Shown here: positions 43,391 to 51,589 of the stretch, in pieces | Layout: every line of letters starts with the position of its first letter | How positions within the stretch are numbered: position 1 is the stretch's first letter | NCBI GenBank assembly: GCA_022705325.1 | Contig: JAKJER010000024.1 | Location: 1-64,000 of the forward strand | Direction of reading: 5' to 3' | DNA length: 64,000 nt | Origin: Planctomycetota bacterium | GTDB taxonomy: Bacteria; Planctomycetota; Phycisphaerae; SM23-33 | Program-made: the position numbers and the translations under genes | The notes under the pieces: generated by a model | The model's database searches: none | Told to the model about the DNA's origin: nothing | The model's input: the letters and a program-made list of their open reading frames with translations, nothing else

Positions 43391-44425
43391 TCAGGACGCC
43401 GAGCGAAGCTCCTGGACCTTGCGGTCGAGAATGGCGTCTTCGATGGCCCCGCCGCCCATGCCCGCCGGTGAGAGTTGCGTGTCGATCAGCAGGCCGGCTT
43501 CCTTCTCGATACGCTGGATCTCGTCCAGCACTTTCTGGTCCCCCCGCCCGATGATGTCTTCGGACTCAGCCAGTCGTTCGAGTTGACGCTGGGCCGAGGC
43601 GACCAGGGCCAGGGCCTGGCGGCAGCGCCGGGCGTGGGCGTCCAAGGCCAGCAGCAGCCGGGCGATCTCGCGCAGCTCCCGCTCGAGGGCGTCGCGGACG
43701 TGCGCGGACAGCCCGCCGGCCTGAAGTTGGGCGTCGACCTCGCGGGCCTGGTCCAGGAGCTTGCGGCGAAACTGCGGGATGCCCTTGTCCAAGGCGTTCT
43801 GCAAGCCGCTGCGCCTCTGTTCGAGGCCGACGCCCCGCTCAGCCAGCACCTCCTGCGTGGTCGGCTCGGGAACGTGGGGGCGGAACGACCGGCTGGCGTT
43901 GGTCTGGAGGGCATACTCGAACTGCATCAGGCCGTCGCGCAGGCCCAAGTATCGCTGGCGTTGACAGGAGTTGACCTTGAGCTTCGCGTAGAGAGACACG
44001 TCGGCGGCGTCCAGTTCGATGCAGTAGACGTGCCCTACGACGACTTGGGCCTGGAACTCATAGCCGTCGGCCGGGGCGTCCAGAACGGCTTCGTAGTCGA
44101 CGGGCCCCAGATCAACCACCCCGCCTCGCGGGACGCGGATGACCAGGTCGCCGTCGTCGAAGGCGAAGTCGCCGCTCTTGCGGGGGGTAATGGCGTTCTG
44201 GGTGAGCGAGTAGCCCTTGTCGCCGGGGACCGTGCCCCCGCCGTAGACCAGCCGGCTGGGCCCGCGGACGCCTCCCGCGCCGCCGCGGTGCGAGTCGGAG
44301 CAGCCGCCCACCAGGATCAGGACGAGGGCAGACAGGACGATGACGGCCGGTCTGAAGGCGGCAACGGCCCGGCGCGGCACGGTTCGGGCCTGATGCGTCG
44401 TTCGAGTTGCCCCATGGGGTCGCAT
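43391..44425 (-). CDS. Coiled-coil lipoprotein, unknown function
   Basis: The 344-residue protein has a long basic N-region and a hydrophobic stretch ending in lipobox 'LVGGC'. A beta-rich middle ('VDLGPVDYEAVLDAPADGYEFQAQVVVGHVYCIELD') is followed by about 150 residues of charged helix ('AREVDAQLQAGGLSAHVRDALERELREIARLLLALD') with coiled-coil character. No enzymatic motif is seen. A TATAAT on the minus strand ends 10 nt before the ATG at 44425, suggesting a very short leader. It precedes the sigma-54-driven amt unit on the same strand. Confidence 0.72.
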   Translation of the reverse strand: MRPHGATRTTHQARTVPRRAVAAFRPAVIVLSALVLILVGGCSDSHRGGAGGVRGPSRLVYGGGTVPGDKGYSLTQNAITPRKSGDFAFDDGDLVIRVPRGGVVDLGPVDYEAVLDAPADGYEFQAQVVVGHVYCIELDAADVSLYAKLKVNSCQRQRYLGLRDGLMQFEYALQTNASRSFRPHVPEPTTQEVLAERGVGLEQRRSGLQNALDKGIPQFRRKLLDQAREVDAQLQAGGLSAHVRDALERELREIARLLLALDAHARRCRQALALVASAQRQLERLAESEDIIGRGDQKVLDEIQRIEKEAGLLIDTQLSPAGMGGGAIEDAILDRKVQELRSAS

Positions 44426-44435
44426 ATCCGTCTGT

Positions 44436-44441
44436 ATTATA
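44436..44441 (-). promoter_or_regulatory. TATAAT box next to the coiled-coil lipoprotein start
   Basis: A perfect -10 hexamer lies on the minus strand 10 nt before the ATG at 44425. No clear -35 is present. Transcription would start about 3 nt before the start codon. Confidence 0.35.
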
Positions 44442-44599
44442 GAGCCGCCCCCGCCGTGGCGGCGATTACGCGCGACAGCGGGTTTTGTAACGTGCTACAC
44501 CCTTTCCTGGCCGCGCAGAAAGGCGCACGGCGGATTCGGTCGGTTGCAGAGACGATCGTGTCTCTGCTCGCACCGGACCGCGCGCTTGCGTACCGCCCG

Positions 44600-45178
44600 T
44601 CACGCGTGGAGCTTTTGCAGGGCCCAGGCGAGGTTCTCGCCCAGGATGCGCATGGTCTTCATGCCTTCCTCGTCCTGGCTGACGCTGCCCTTGTCCAGCC
44701 CGAAGCCCATGTTCCAGTAGGACGAGCCGATCACCAGCATCTGGGCGATCAGGAAGAAGTGGTTCATGGTGTCGAAGGCGTGGATCTCGCCGCCCCTCCG
44801 CACCGCCACCACCGCCGCGCCCAGCTTGCGCCGCAGCGGCTGGCCGTTCGCCCGATTGACGAACCCGCAGCGGTCGATCAGCGCCTTCATCTCCGTCGAG
44901 ACGTCCGCGAAGTACGTGGGGGAGCCCAGGATGATCGCGTCGGCGGCGACCATCTTGGCGTAGCACTCGTTTACGATGTCGCCCTTGACCACGCATTGTC
45001 CGTCTTTGCGTTCGAGGCACTGGTAGCAGGCCATGCAGCCGCGGATGCTCCGCCCGCCGACCTGGACGATCTCGGTCTCGATGCCGGCAGCCTCGAGCGG
45101 CTCGAAGACGGCGCGGATCAGGATGGCGGTGTTTCCCTCCGCCCCGCGGGGCGAGCCGTTGAACGCGACGACCTTCAT
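44600..45178 (-). CDS. NADPH-dependent FMN reductase / iron-sulfur flavoprotein family
   Basis: The 192-residue flavodoxin-like protein starts 'MKVVAFNGSPRGAEGNTAILI', the FMN phosphate loop of the NADPH-dependent FMN reductase family. It has a cysteine cluster 'GCMACYQCLERKDGQC' resembling the 4Fe-4S site of iron-sulfur flavoproteins. 'ADAIILGSPTYFADVS' is the isoalloxazine-binding loop. A redox role with FMN and possibly an iron-sulfur cluster is expected; the electron partner is unknown. The ATG overlaps the stop of the esterase gene (ATGA). Confidence 0.88.
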   Translation of the reverse strand: MKVVAFNGSPRGAEGNTAILIRAVFEPLEAAGIETEIVQVGGRSIRGCMACYQCLERKDGQCVVKGDIVNECYAKMVAADAIILGSPTYFADVSTEMKALIDRCGFVNRANGQPLRRKLGAAVVAVRRGGEIHAFDTMNHFFLIAQMLVIGSSYWNMGFGLDKGSVSQDEEGMKTMRILGENLAWALQKLHA

Positions 45179-45960
45179 GGCTTTTCCTTTCCAGCCGCCT
45201 GGCCCTTTCGCTGGGCGAAGAGCCAGTCCATGGTCTCGGCGCTGCCGTAGGCGGGCGTCCAGGCGTTATGCCCCACGCCGGGATACTCGGTGTACTTGGG
45301 CTTGCCGCCGGCCTGGCGGATGGCCTCGATCATCCCGCGGCTGCGCTGCACGGGGACCGCGCCGTCCTTGTCCCCGTGGAAGGCCCAGATGGGGACCTTG
45401 GCCATCGCCTTGGCCCCGGCCAGGTCCCCCCCGCCGCACACGGGGATGCCCGCCGCCCAGACGTCCGGCCAGCGCTGCAAGGCGTCCCACGTGCCGTAGC
45501 CGCCCATCGACAGGCCCGTCACGTACAGGCGGTCGGGATCGATCGGCTGGCTCTGGAGCATCTGCTCGATGACCTTCTTGGCCGCCGCCAGCGGCTTGGC
45601 AGGCGCCTCGGGCATCGAGTGCTGGCGGGCCGACCAGTTCACCTCGCACCACTTCTGCCCGTTGGGGCACTGGGGGGCGATCAGGAAGCAGGGGTGCTTG
45701 TCCATGTTCTTGGCGAAGTCGCCCACGCCCCACTTGAGCTGGGCCTTGTTATCCGAGCCGCGCTCGCCCGCGCCGTGCAGGAAGAGCACCAGCGGGTACT
45801 TCTTGCCCGCCTCGATCTTGGGCGGGCTGAGCAGGCGGTAGAGAAGGGTGAATTCGTCGTCGAGTTTGTACGTCTTGGCCTCGCCCAGCTCGGCGGAAGA
45901 AACCGCCGAAACACCGGCAAACAGCACCGCAACGATCAGACCGAAGTGGAACGTCTTCAT
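45175..45960 (-). CDS. Secreted alpha/beta-hydrolase (esterase/peptidase S9-like)
   Basis: The 261-residue protein has a signal peptide of about 22 residues. Its alpha/beta-hydrolase catalytic set is Ser in 'TGLSMGGYGTW', Asp in 'HGDKDGAVP' and His in 'GVGHNAW'. The oxyanion region is 'LVLFLHGAGERG'. It resembles short planctomycete prolyl-oligopeptidase-like or poly(3-hydroxybutyrate) depolymerase-like esterases. AAGGA lies upstream of the ATG at 45960. The substrate is not readable. It is translationally coupled to the flavoprotein gene. Confidence 0.88.
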   Translation of the reverse strand: MKTFHFGLIVAVLFAGVSAVSSAELGEAKTYKLDDEFTLLYRLLSPPKIEAGKKYPLVLFLHGAGERGSDNKAQLKWGVGDFAKNMDKHPCFLIAPQCPNGQKWCEVNWSARQHSMPEAPAKPLAAAKKVIEQMLQSQPIDPDRLYVTGLSMGGYGTWDALQRWPDVWAAGIPVCGGGDLAGAKAMAKVPIWAFHGDKDGAVPVQRSRGMIEAIRQAGGKPKYTEYPGVGHNAWTPAYGSAETMDWLFAQRKGQAAGKEKP

Positions 45961-46036
45961 GGAAAGTCCTTTCCTCTCTGCCGCGCACGCGGCCGATTTG
46001 CGGGCATTGTATGGCCCCGGGGGCGAGGGTGCAACG

Positions 46037-46054
46037 GATTGCGGAATACGCAAT
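46037..46054. repeat. GATTGCGGAATACGCAATC intergenic repeat
   Basis: The imperfect palindrome GGATTGCGG / CGCAATC lies in the divergent gap between the esterase and polysaccharide export genes and matches the core at 9154-9184. Confidence 0.4.
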
Positions 46055-46145
46055 CGGTCCGGTTGGTTAAGCCGCCCCCCCTGTGAGCCGATAGAGTCCA
46101 TGACGACCAGCCGGCCCGGCGAGGCCGGCGAAGGATACCCGCGGA

Positions 46146-47696
46146 ATGGTGGTACGCAAGAAGTCGCAGAAGAGATGGCTGTTGCCCGCGCTGGCGCTGG
46201 TGATCGTGTGCCTGGCGGGCTGCGACTCGTTCAAGACCGACAGGTACCGCTTCCTCTCGCCCGACAAGGCGGTGCGGGCCCCCAAACGCTCGCCCGTCAG
46301 CCCGATCCTGCCCAGTCTCAGCGCCGCCGACCCGGGCAGCGATCTCCTGCCCAACTCCAGCTTCCCCCGCGCCGAAGACTGGGTCTACACCGATCGCGAG
46401 TACGTCATCGGCCCCGGCGACGTCCTGGACATCTCCATCCTCGACCTCTACAGCGAGGGCATGGAGACCATCATCCGACGCGAAGTGTCAGCCAACGGGT
46501 ACGTCGACCTGCCCCAGTTGTCGGCTCGGGTGCAAGCGGAGAAGCTCACAAAGGAACAGTTCCGCCAGGCCGTCCGCGAGGCCTATAGCCCGACGATCCT
46601 CAAGGACCCGACCATCTCGGTCACGGTGACCATCCCTCGGCAGAACACGTTCTCCATCCTGGGCGCGATCAGCCGGCCCGGCGCCTACCCGCTGCTGCGC
46701 CGCGACATGCGGATCCTCGACGCCCTGGCCATGGCGGGCGACGTGACGCAGGTCAACATTCCCTATCTGTACGTGATTCGCCAGGCCCCGCCGCAGCGCA
46801 AGAGCGAGACCCAGCCGGCCGATCCCGCCGTCTCGCCGCCGGTCTCCGCCCTGCCCCCGCTGCCGGAGTTGCCCGAGGAGAAGACGTCCGCCGCCCAGGT
46901 CGTGACGGTGCCCGCGGCGCCTGTCGTGGCGCCCGTGCCCGCAGCGGCGGAAGTCTATCCACAAGAGCCGGCCCCGCCGGCCGCCGACGCGGCCAGGCCG
47001 GCCGCCCCCCAGGTTCAGCGATGGGTCTTCCGCGACGGCAAATGGGTCGAGATCAAGCCCGCCCCGCCGGCGCCGCCCGTGGCGACAGCCCCTCAACCCA
47101 GCGCACCGGCCGAGCCGCTGGTCGCCCCGCGGCGCCCGGTCGTCCCGCTTACCGGCGACCCCAACGACCCGTTCGGGTGGCAGGCCAAGGACGGCTCCAA
47201 GCCCGCCCGCCTGATCGCCATCGACATCGCGAAGCTCAAAGCCGGCGATCCGAGGATGAACGTCGTCCTCCGCGAGAATGACATCGTCCAGGTGCCCATG
47301 CTCCAGGTGGGCGAGTTCTACGTCATGGGCGAGGTCTCGCGTCCGGGCGTGTACTCGCTGACCGGGCGCCACGTCACGGTCAAGCAGGCCCTGGCGGCCG
47401 CGGGCAACCTCGGGCCGCTCGCCTGGCCAAAGAACTCGCTGTTGGTCCGCCGCATCGCCCAACACCAGGAGCAGACGATCCCGCTGGACCTGGAGGCGAT
47501 CGTCCGCGGCGAGCAGCCGGACATCTTCCTCAAGCCCGACGACGTGCTGGCCGTCGGCACCGACGTGCGGGCGCCGTTCCTGGCCGTGCTGCGCAACGCC
47601 TTCCGCATGACCTATGGGTTCGGCTTCATCTACGACCGCAACTTCGCCGATCCGCTGATCGGCAGCGTCACCGGCGCCCGATTCACCAGGCTGTGA
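46146..47696 (+). CDS. Outer-membrane polysaccharide export lipoprotein (Wza-like)
   Basis: The 516-residue protein has lipobox 'LAGC' (Cys 26), a Poly_export domain starting 'YVIGPGDVLDISILDLYSEG', and two SLBB domains ('FSILGAISRPGAYPL' and 'FYVMGEVSRPGVYSL'). Between them lies an unusual Pro/Ala-rich insertion of about 130 residues containing 'RWVFRDGKWVEIKP'. It would form the export channel for a capsule or exopolysaccharide. It stands 81 bp upstream of the exosortase gene, a common neighbourhood linking polysaccharide export and PEP-CTERM sorting. Confidence 0.9.
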   Translation: MVVRKKSQKRWLLPALALVIVCLAGCDSFKTDRYRFLSPDKAVRAPKRSPVSPILPSLSAADPGSDLLPNSSFPRAEDWVYTDREYVIGPGDVLDISILDLYSEGMETIIRREVSANGYVDLPQLSARVQAEKLTKEQFRQAVREAYSPTILKDPTISVTVTIPRQNTFSILGAISRPGAYPLLRRDMRILDALAMAGDVTQVNIPYLYVIRQAPPQRKSETQPADPAVSPPVSALPPLPELPEEKTSAAQVVTVPAAPVVAPVPAAAEVYPQEPAPPAADAARPAAPQVQRWVFRDGKWVEIKPAPPAPPVATAPQPSAPAEPLVAPRRPVVPLTGDPNDPFGWQAKDGSKPARLIAIDIAKLKAGDPRMNVVLRENDIVQVPMLQVGEFYVMGEVSRPGVYSLTGRHVTVKQALAAAGNLGPLAWPKNSLLVRRIAQHQEQTIPLDLEAIVRGEQPDIFLKPDDVLAVGTDVRAPFLAVLRNAFRMTYGFGFIYDRNFADPLIGSVTGARFTRL

Positions 47697-47777
47697 CGGG
47701 GACCGGCGGAAGCGGGACGCGCAGACCAGAGGGGCCCCGAGAGACAATCGAAGGTCCCCTTCCGACCGCGAGACAGC

Positions 47778-48761
47778 ATGACCGAGATCACCGGACAAAG
47801 CGGACCGCCCGCCGACGCCTGCGGGACCTCGCTGGCCAGCCGCATCAGCGAACCGGCTGCGCTGTCCTTCCGCACCTGCGTGCCGCCCTCGGCGCAGATG
47901 AAGTTCCTGCTGCTGGCCGGCCTGGTCATCGCGCTCAACTTCTGGCAGTTTCGCCCGCTGGTCAACTCCTGGCTGCACGATCCCAACTGGGGGCACGGGT
48001 TCATCATCCCGCTGTTCAGCCTGTACCTGGTCTACCAGCGGTGGAACGAGCTGCTGGCCGCCCCGCGCCGCGTCTGCGGGTGGGGCCTGCTCGTGCTCGT
48101 CGCGGGGCTGCTGGCCATGGTGCTGGGCTTTCACCCCATCGGAACGATGTGGATCTGCCAGCTCAGCATGACCGTGGTCGCGTTCGGCCTGGTGCTGTAC
48201 CTGACCGGGCCTCGCATGGCCGCCCTGACCTGGCTGCCGATCTTCTACCTGGCCCTGGCCATGCCCGTGCCGGAGATGCTCTACCGGCGGGTGGCCAACC
48301 CGCTGCAGGAACTGGCTGCCCAGGCTTCGGGACTGCTGCTGGGGCTGTTCGGCGCGCAGATCGACGTCAGCGCCAGCCACCTCACCGTCACCAGCCTCAG
48401 CGGGCAGGTCTACCCGCTGGACGTCATCGAGGCGTGCAGCGGCGTGCGGTCGCTGCTGGCATACCTGGCCCTGGGCGTGGCCTGGGCGTACCTCGAACCC
48501 AGGCCGATCTGGCAGCGCGTGGTGCTGGTGGTGTCGGCTGTGCCCATCGCCATCCTCTGCAACGTGCTGCGCGTGACCGTCACCGGGTGGATGTACGTGA
48601 TCGATCGCCCCGAGATGGGCCAGGAGTTTATGCACTGGTTCATGGGCATGGTGATGCTGGGCCCGGCTGTGCTGATGTTCCTGCTGTTGGGCTGGCTGCT
48701 GGGCAACCTGTTCGTCGAGGAGGCTGACGCGCCGCAAGCCACAAAGGAGGCCGCGTCATGA
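47778..48761 (+). CDS. xrt: Exosortase
   Basis: The 327-residue membrane protein has about eight helices and the exosortase catalytic triad: C220 in 'VIEACSGVRSLLAYL', R265 in 'ILCNVLRVTVTGW' and H286 in 'EFMHWFMG'. It would cleave PEP-CTERM tails and transfer the protein to an envelope acceptor. The only PEP-CTERM protein visible here is encoded at 25489-26889. The gene follows the polysaccharide export gene and its TGA overlaps the ATG of the EpsI-like gene. Confidence 0.95.
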   Translation: MTEITGQSGPPADACGTSLASRISEPAALSFRTCVPPSAQMKFLLLAGLVIALNFWQFRPLVNSWLHDPNWGHGFIIPLFSLYLVYQRWNELLAAPRRVCGWGLLVLVAGLLAMVLGFHPIGTMWICQLSMTVVAFGLVLYLTGPRMAALTWLPIFYLALAMPVPEMLYRRVANPLQELAAQASGLLLGLFGAQIDVSASHLTVTSLSGQVYPLDVIEACSGVRSLLAYLALGVAWAYLEPRPIWQRVVLVVSAVPIAILCNVLRVTVTGWMYVIDRPEMGQEFMHWFMGMVMLGPAVLMFLLLGWLLGNLFVEEADAPQATKEAAS

Positions 48762-49678
48762 CCACCGCCCCGGCCAGCGCGATTCCTCCCGCCGCCGGCG
48801 CCCGCTCCCGCCTGGCGGGCCTGCTCGAACCGCATTTCCTGGTCGCCGCCACGCTGCTGGCCCTGACAGCCGGGGGATGGAACGCGACGATCCACTTCCT
48901 CCAGTGGGCGACGGAGAAGAAGTCGGTGCCCGTCCCGGAGTGCGTACAGGTCGACCCGCACGAGTTCCGCTGGAGCAACATGCCGAGTCGGATGGGCCCC
49001 TTTGTGCTGGCCGGCGACGGCGAGTTGAACACCCGCAACGGCCAGCCCGAATTCGACGGCCGCCCCGACGGCGAGATCGTGCTGGAAGGCGACATGCTGT
49101 CGGCCCTGCGAATCGGTTCGGACCTCGACCGCAGCCGGCTCAAGCAGCGATGCAGCAACTGGTACGGCATCGGCATCTACCGCGACAGCCGCGAGCCCAA
49201 TCGCCTGTGGCGACTGGAGGTGTACTACTACACCGGCGACGTCGACAAGGTGCCCCACGTGCCCGAGCGCTGCCTGGTCGCCGGCGGCGCCACGCTCCTG
49301 GACAGCATCGGCCTCCAGTTCGCCGCGCCCCAGGCCCCCCCGCCGTGGGACAACACCAAGTTTATCCGCACCCTCTACCAGTACACCGACAGCCACGAAG
49401 GCATCACCCGCCAGGCGGTGCAGTACTACACCTTCAACTTCAACGGCAAGACGGAATCCTCCTGGAAGGCCGTCCGCCTGGGCTTGGCCTATCCGTGGGT
49501 TCACTACTGCTTCTTCGCCAAGATCCAGTTCGCCCCCCTCACGCCTGTCACCGATGTGGAAACCACCGATCGCCAGGCCGCGGAGTTCGCCCGGGCGTTC
49601 ATGCCCGAGGTGATCCGCCACCTGCCGACGGCCGCCGACGTTGCGAAGCTCAGCGGCCGCGGGGCGGATGCCATTTGA
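48758..49678 (+). CDS. Exosortase-associated EpsI-like protein
   Basis: The 306-residue protein has one N-terminal membrane segment ('PHFLVAATLLALTAGGW') and a periplasmic domain of the EpsI/DUF3485 type. Its core is 'LEVYYYTGDVDKVPHVPERCLVAGGATLLD', including the conserved Tyr, His and Cys. Later motifs are 'YYTFNFNGKTESSWKAVRLGL'. In many genomes EpsI is a separate chain or is fused to the exosortase; here it is separate and translationally coupled by an ATGA overlap. Its job is probably to assist sorting or polysaccharide attachment. Confidence 0.88.
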   Translation: MTTAPASAIPPAAGARSRLAGLLEPHFLVAATLLALTAGGWNATIHFLQWATEKKSVPVPECVQVDPHEFRWSNMPSRMGPFVLAGDGELNTRNGQPEFDGRPDGEIVLEGDMLSALRIGSDLDRSRLKQRCSNWYGIGIYRDSREPNRLWRLEVYYYTGDVDKVPHVPERCLVAGGATLLDSIGLQFAAPQAPPPWDNTKFIRTLYQYTDSHEGITRQAVQYYTFNFNGKTESSWKAVRLGLAYPWVHYCFFAKIQFAPLTPVTDVETTDRQAAEFARAFMPEVIRHLPTAADVAKLSGRGADAI

Positions 49679-49778
49679 TATTGCACGTCGACAGGGGCTA
49701 GAATCTCCCAAGCACGCCTCGCCGTCGGGTCGGTCCGCGGCGCCACGGCAGCTCGGTCTGTTCCATTCGGGAGCGAAC

Positions 49779-51185
49779 ATGGAAGAGAAGAAGCCCAAGC
49801 GGATGCGGAAGGTCCTGGTCCTGCTGGTGATCCTGGCGCTGGCGGGCCTGGCGCTGCCTGTGTCGAACCTGCTGGTCGCCAAGCCGCACAGCCCGAAGCT
49901 GGCGGCTGTGCCCTGCCAGGACGGTTCGCTGACGGCGGTGCGGGACGCGCTGCAGGCCAAGTGCAGCCATTGCCACACCGACGACGCGGGCCTGCCCTTC
50001 TATGCCGCCCTGCCGGGGGCGGGCGGGATCATCCGCGGCGACGTCGAGCGGGCCCTGCGATACCTGGACCTGCCCGCCAGCTTCGAGGCCGCCGACGGGC
50101 GGATCGGCGAGGTCGCCCTGGCCAAGATGGAGCACGCCCTGGCCCACAACACCATGCCCCCCGTGCAATACCTGGCCATGCATTGGGACTCTGCCCTGTC
50201 CGGCGAGGAGCGCCAGAAGCTCACCGACTGGGTCGTTCAGACGCGAGTGAAACAATACGCCGCCAAGGATCTGGACGAGAAGCTGGCCCGCCAGGTCATC
50301 CACCCGCTGCCCCAAGCCCACAAGGAAGACGCCGCCCGCGTCGCCATGGGCGAGAAGCTCTTTAACGACACCCGCCTGAGCAAGGACGGGACGCTCTCGT
50401 GCGCGTCCTGCCACGGACTGGACAAGGGCGGCACGGACCAGGCGCCGGTCGCGACCGGTGTGGGCGGGGCCAAGGGACCCATCAACTCCCCCACCGTCTT
50501 CAACGCCCTCTACAACGTCAAGCAGTTCTGGGACGGACGGGCCGCCGACCTGAAGGACCAGGCGGCCGGGCCGGTCGAGAACCCCATCGAGATGGCCGAG
50601 AAGTGGGACAACGTCGTCCAGAAGCTCCAACAGGACGCAGCCTTCAAGGCCGAGTTCGAGAAGCTCTATCCCGCGGGCGTCAGCAAGGACACGGTCACCG
50701 AGGCCATCGCGACCTTCGAGAAGACGCTCATCACGCCCGACAGCCGGTTCGACAAGTTCCTCCGCGGCGACCAGGCCGCCCTGACCGCCGGCGAGAAGGA
50801 AGGCTACCAACTCTTCCTGGACAACGGCTGTGCGACCTGCCACTGCGGCCCGGCCCTAGGCGGGCGGTCCTTCGAGTGGATGGGCAGGCACAAAGACTAC
50901 TTCACCGCGCGCGGCAACGTGAAAGAGGCCGACCACGGGCTGTTCAACTTCACCAAGAAAGAGGCGGATCGCTACAAGTTCAAAACGCCCACGCTGCGGA
51001 ATATCGAGGTGACGTTCCCCTACTTCCACGACGCCTCAGCCAAGGACCTCCAGGCGGCGGTGAAGGTGATGGCCGACGTTCAGTACGGCAAGGCGCTCTC
51101 GCAGGCCGAGATCGACCGGATCGTCGACTTCCTCAAGACGCTCACGGGCGAGTACAAGGGCAAGAGCCTGGCGAAGGCGAAGTAG
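49779..51185 (+). CDS. Tri-haem cytochrome c peroxidase with N-terminal haem-binding domain
   Basis: The 468-residue protein is anchored or exported by an N-terminal helix ('VLVLLVILALAGLALPVSNL'). It has three c-haem sites: CSHCH (62-66) in a haem-binding domain of the 'TMPPVQYLAMHWDSALSGEERQKLTDWV' type, then CASCH (208-212) and CATCH (351-355) in a di-haem peroxidase core. 'LKTPTLRNIE'-like and 'YFHDAS' motifs fit bacterial cytochrome c peroxidases. It would reduce hydrogen peroxide using periplasmic electrons. It ends 20 bp before a terminator hairpin. Confidence 0.9.
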   Translation: MEEKKPKRMRKVLVLLVILALAGLALPVSNLLVAKPHSPKLAAVPCQDGSLTAVRDALQAKCSHCHTDDAGLPFYAALPGAGGIIRGDVERALRYLDLPASFEAADGRIGEVALAKMEHALAHNTMPPVQYLAMHWDSALSGEERQKLTDWVVQTRVKQYAAKDLDEKLARQVIHPLPQAHKEDAARVAMGEKLFNDTRLSKDGTLSCASCHGLDKGGTDQAPVATGVGGAKGPINSPTVFNALYNVKQFWDGRAADLKDQAAGPVENPIEMAEKWDNVVQKLQQDAAFKAEFEKLYPAGVSKDTVTEAIATFEKTLITPDSRFDKFLRGDQAALTAGEKEGYQLFLDNGCATCHCGPALGGRSFEWMGRHKDYFTARGNVKEADHGLFNFTKKEADRYKFKTPTLRNIEVTFPYFHDASAKDLQAAVKVMADVQYGKALSQAEIDRIVDFLKTLTGEYKGKSLAKAK

Positions 51186-51205
51186 ACAACAAACGCAGGA
51201 ACCGC

Positions 51206-51234
51206 GAGAGCCCACCCCTAAGGGGCGGGCTCTC
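51206..51234. terminator. Hairpin terminator between peroxidase and zinc-ribbon genes
   Basis: Thirteen-base arms (51206-51218 and 51222-51234, one mismatch, loop taa) followed by TTT separate convergent genes. The AGCCCACCCC core matches the hairpins at 7653-7685 and 18266-18292. Confidence 0.75.
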
Positions 51235-51235
51235 T

Positions 51236-51454
51236 TTATGCCTGCTTGTTCTTGCGTTTCTCGACGACGTGGCAGCAGATGCGTTTGCAGCGCGGGCAGC
51301 GCCCGAGGGTGCACTTCTTCACTGACGCCGCGCCGAGGCGGATGCCGTACTTGCCAAACGGCTGGGTCAGGCCGCACTTGAGGCAGCGGACGACCCACCC
51401 GGGGGCCCGGCGCTCCCAACGTGCCAGTTCTTCCTCGGTCGGCGGATCGGTCAT
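51236..51454 (-). CDS. Small zinc-ribbon protein
   Basis: This protein of about 72 residues contains 'CLKCG' and 'CPRCKRICC' in a basic context ('GAASVKKCTLGRCPRCKR'), a four-cysteine zinc site. An upstream in-frame start at 51520 would add 22 residues with less convincing composition. 'TEEELARWERRAPGW' precedes the first knuckle. No specific family is recognised. It converges on the peroxidase gene across a terminator. Confidence 0.55.
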   Translation of the reverse strand: MTDPPTEEELARWERRAPGWVVRCLKCGLTQPFGKYGIRLGAASVKKCTLGRCPRCKRICCHVVEKRKNKQA

Positions 51455-51589
51455 GATTGGCTGGAGCCCATGCGAAGCACGGGGCTTATGCGAGAATAAC
51501 ACATCCCATTCCTGGCGCACATGCCACAGTCTCCAAGAACACAGGGTTCCTGATCGCAGACAGGAATGTCTGCGTTACCTGCGCCCGCG

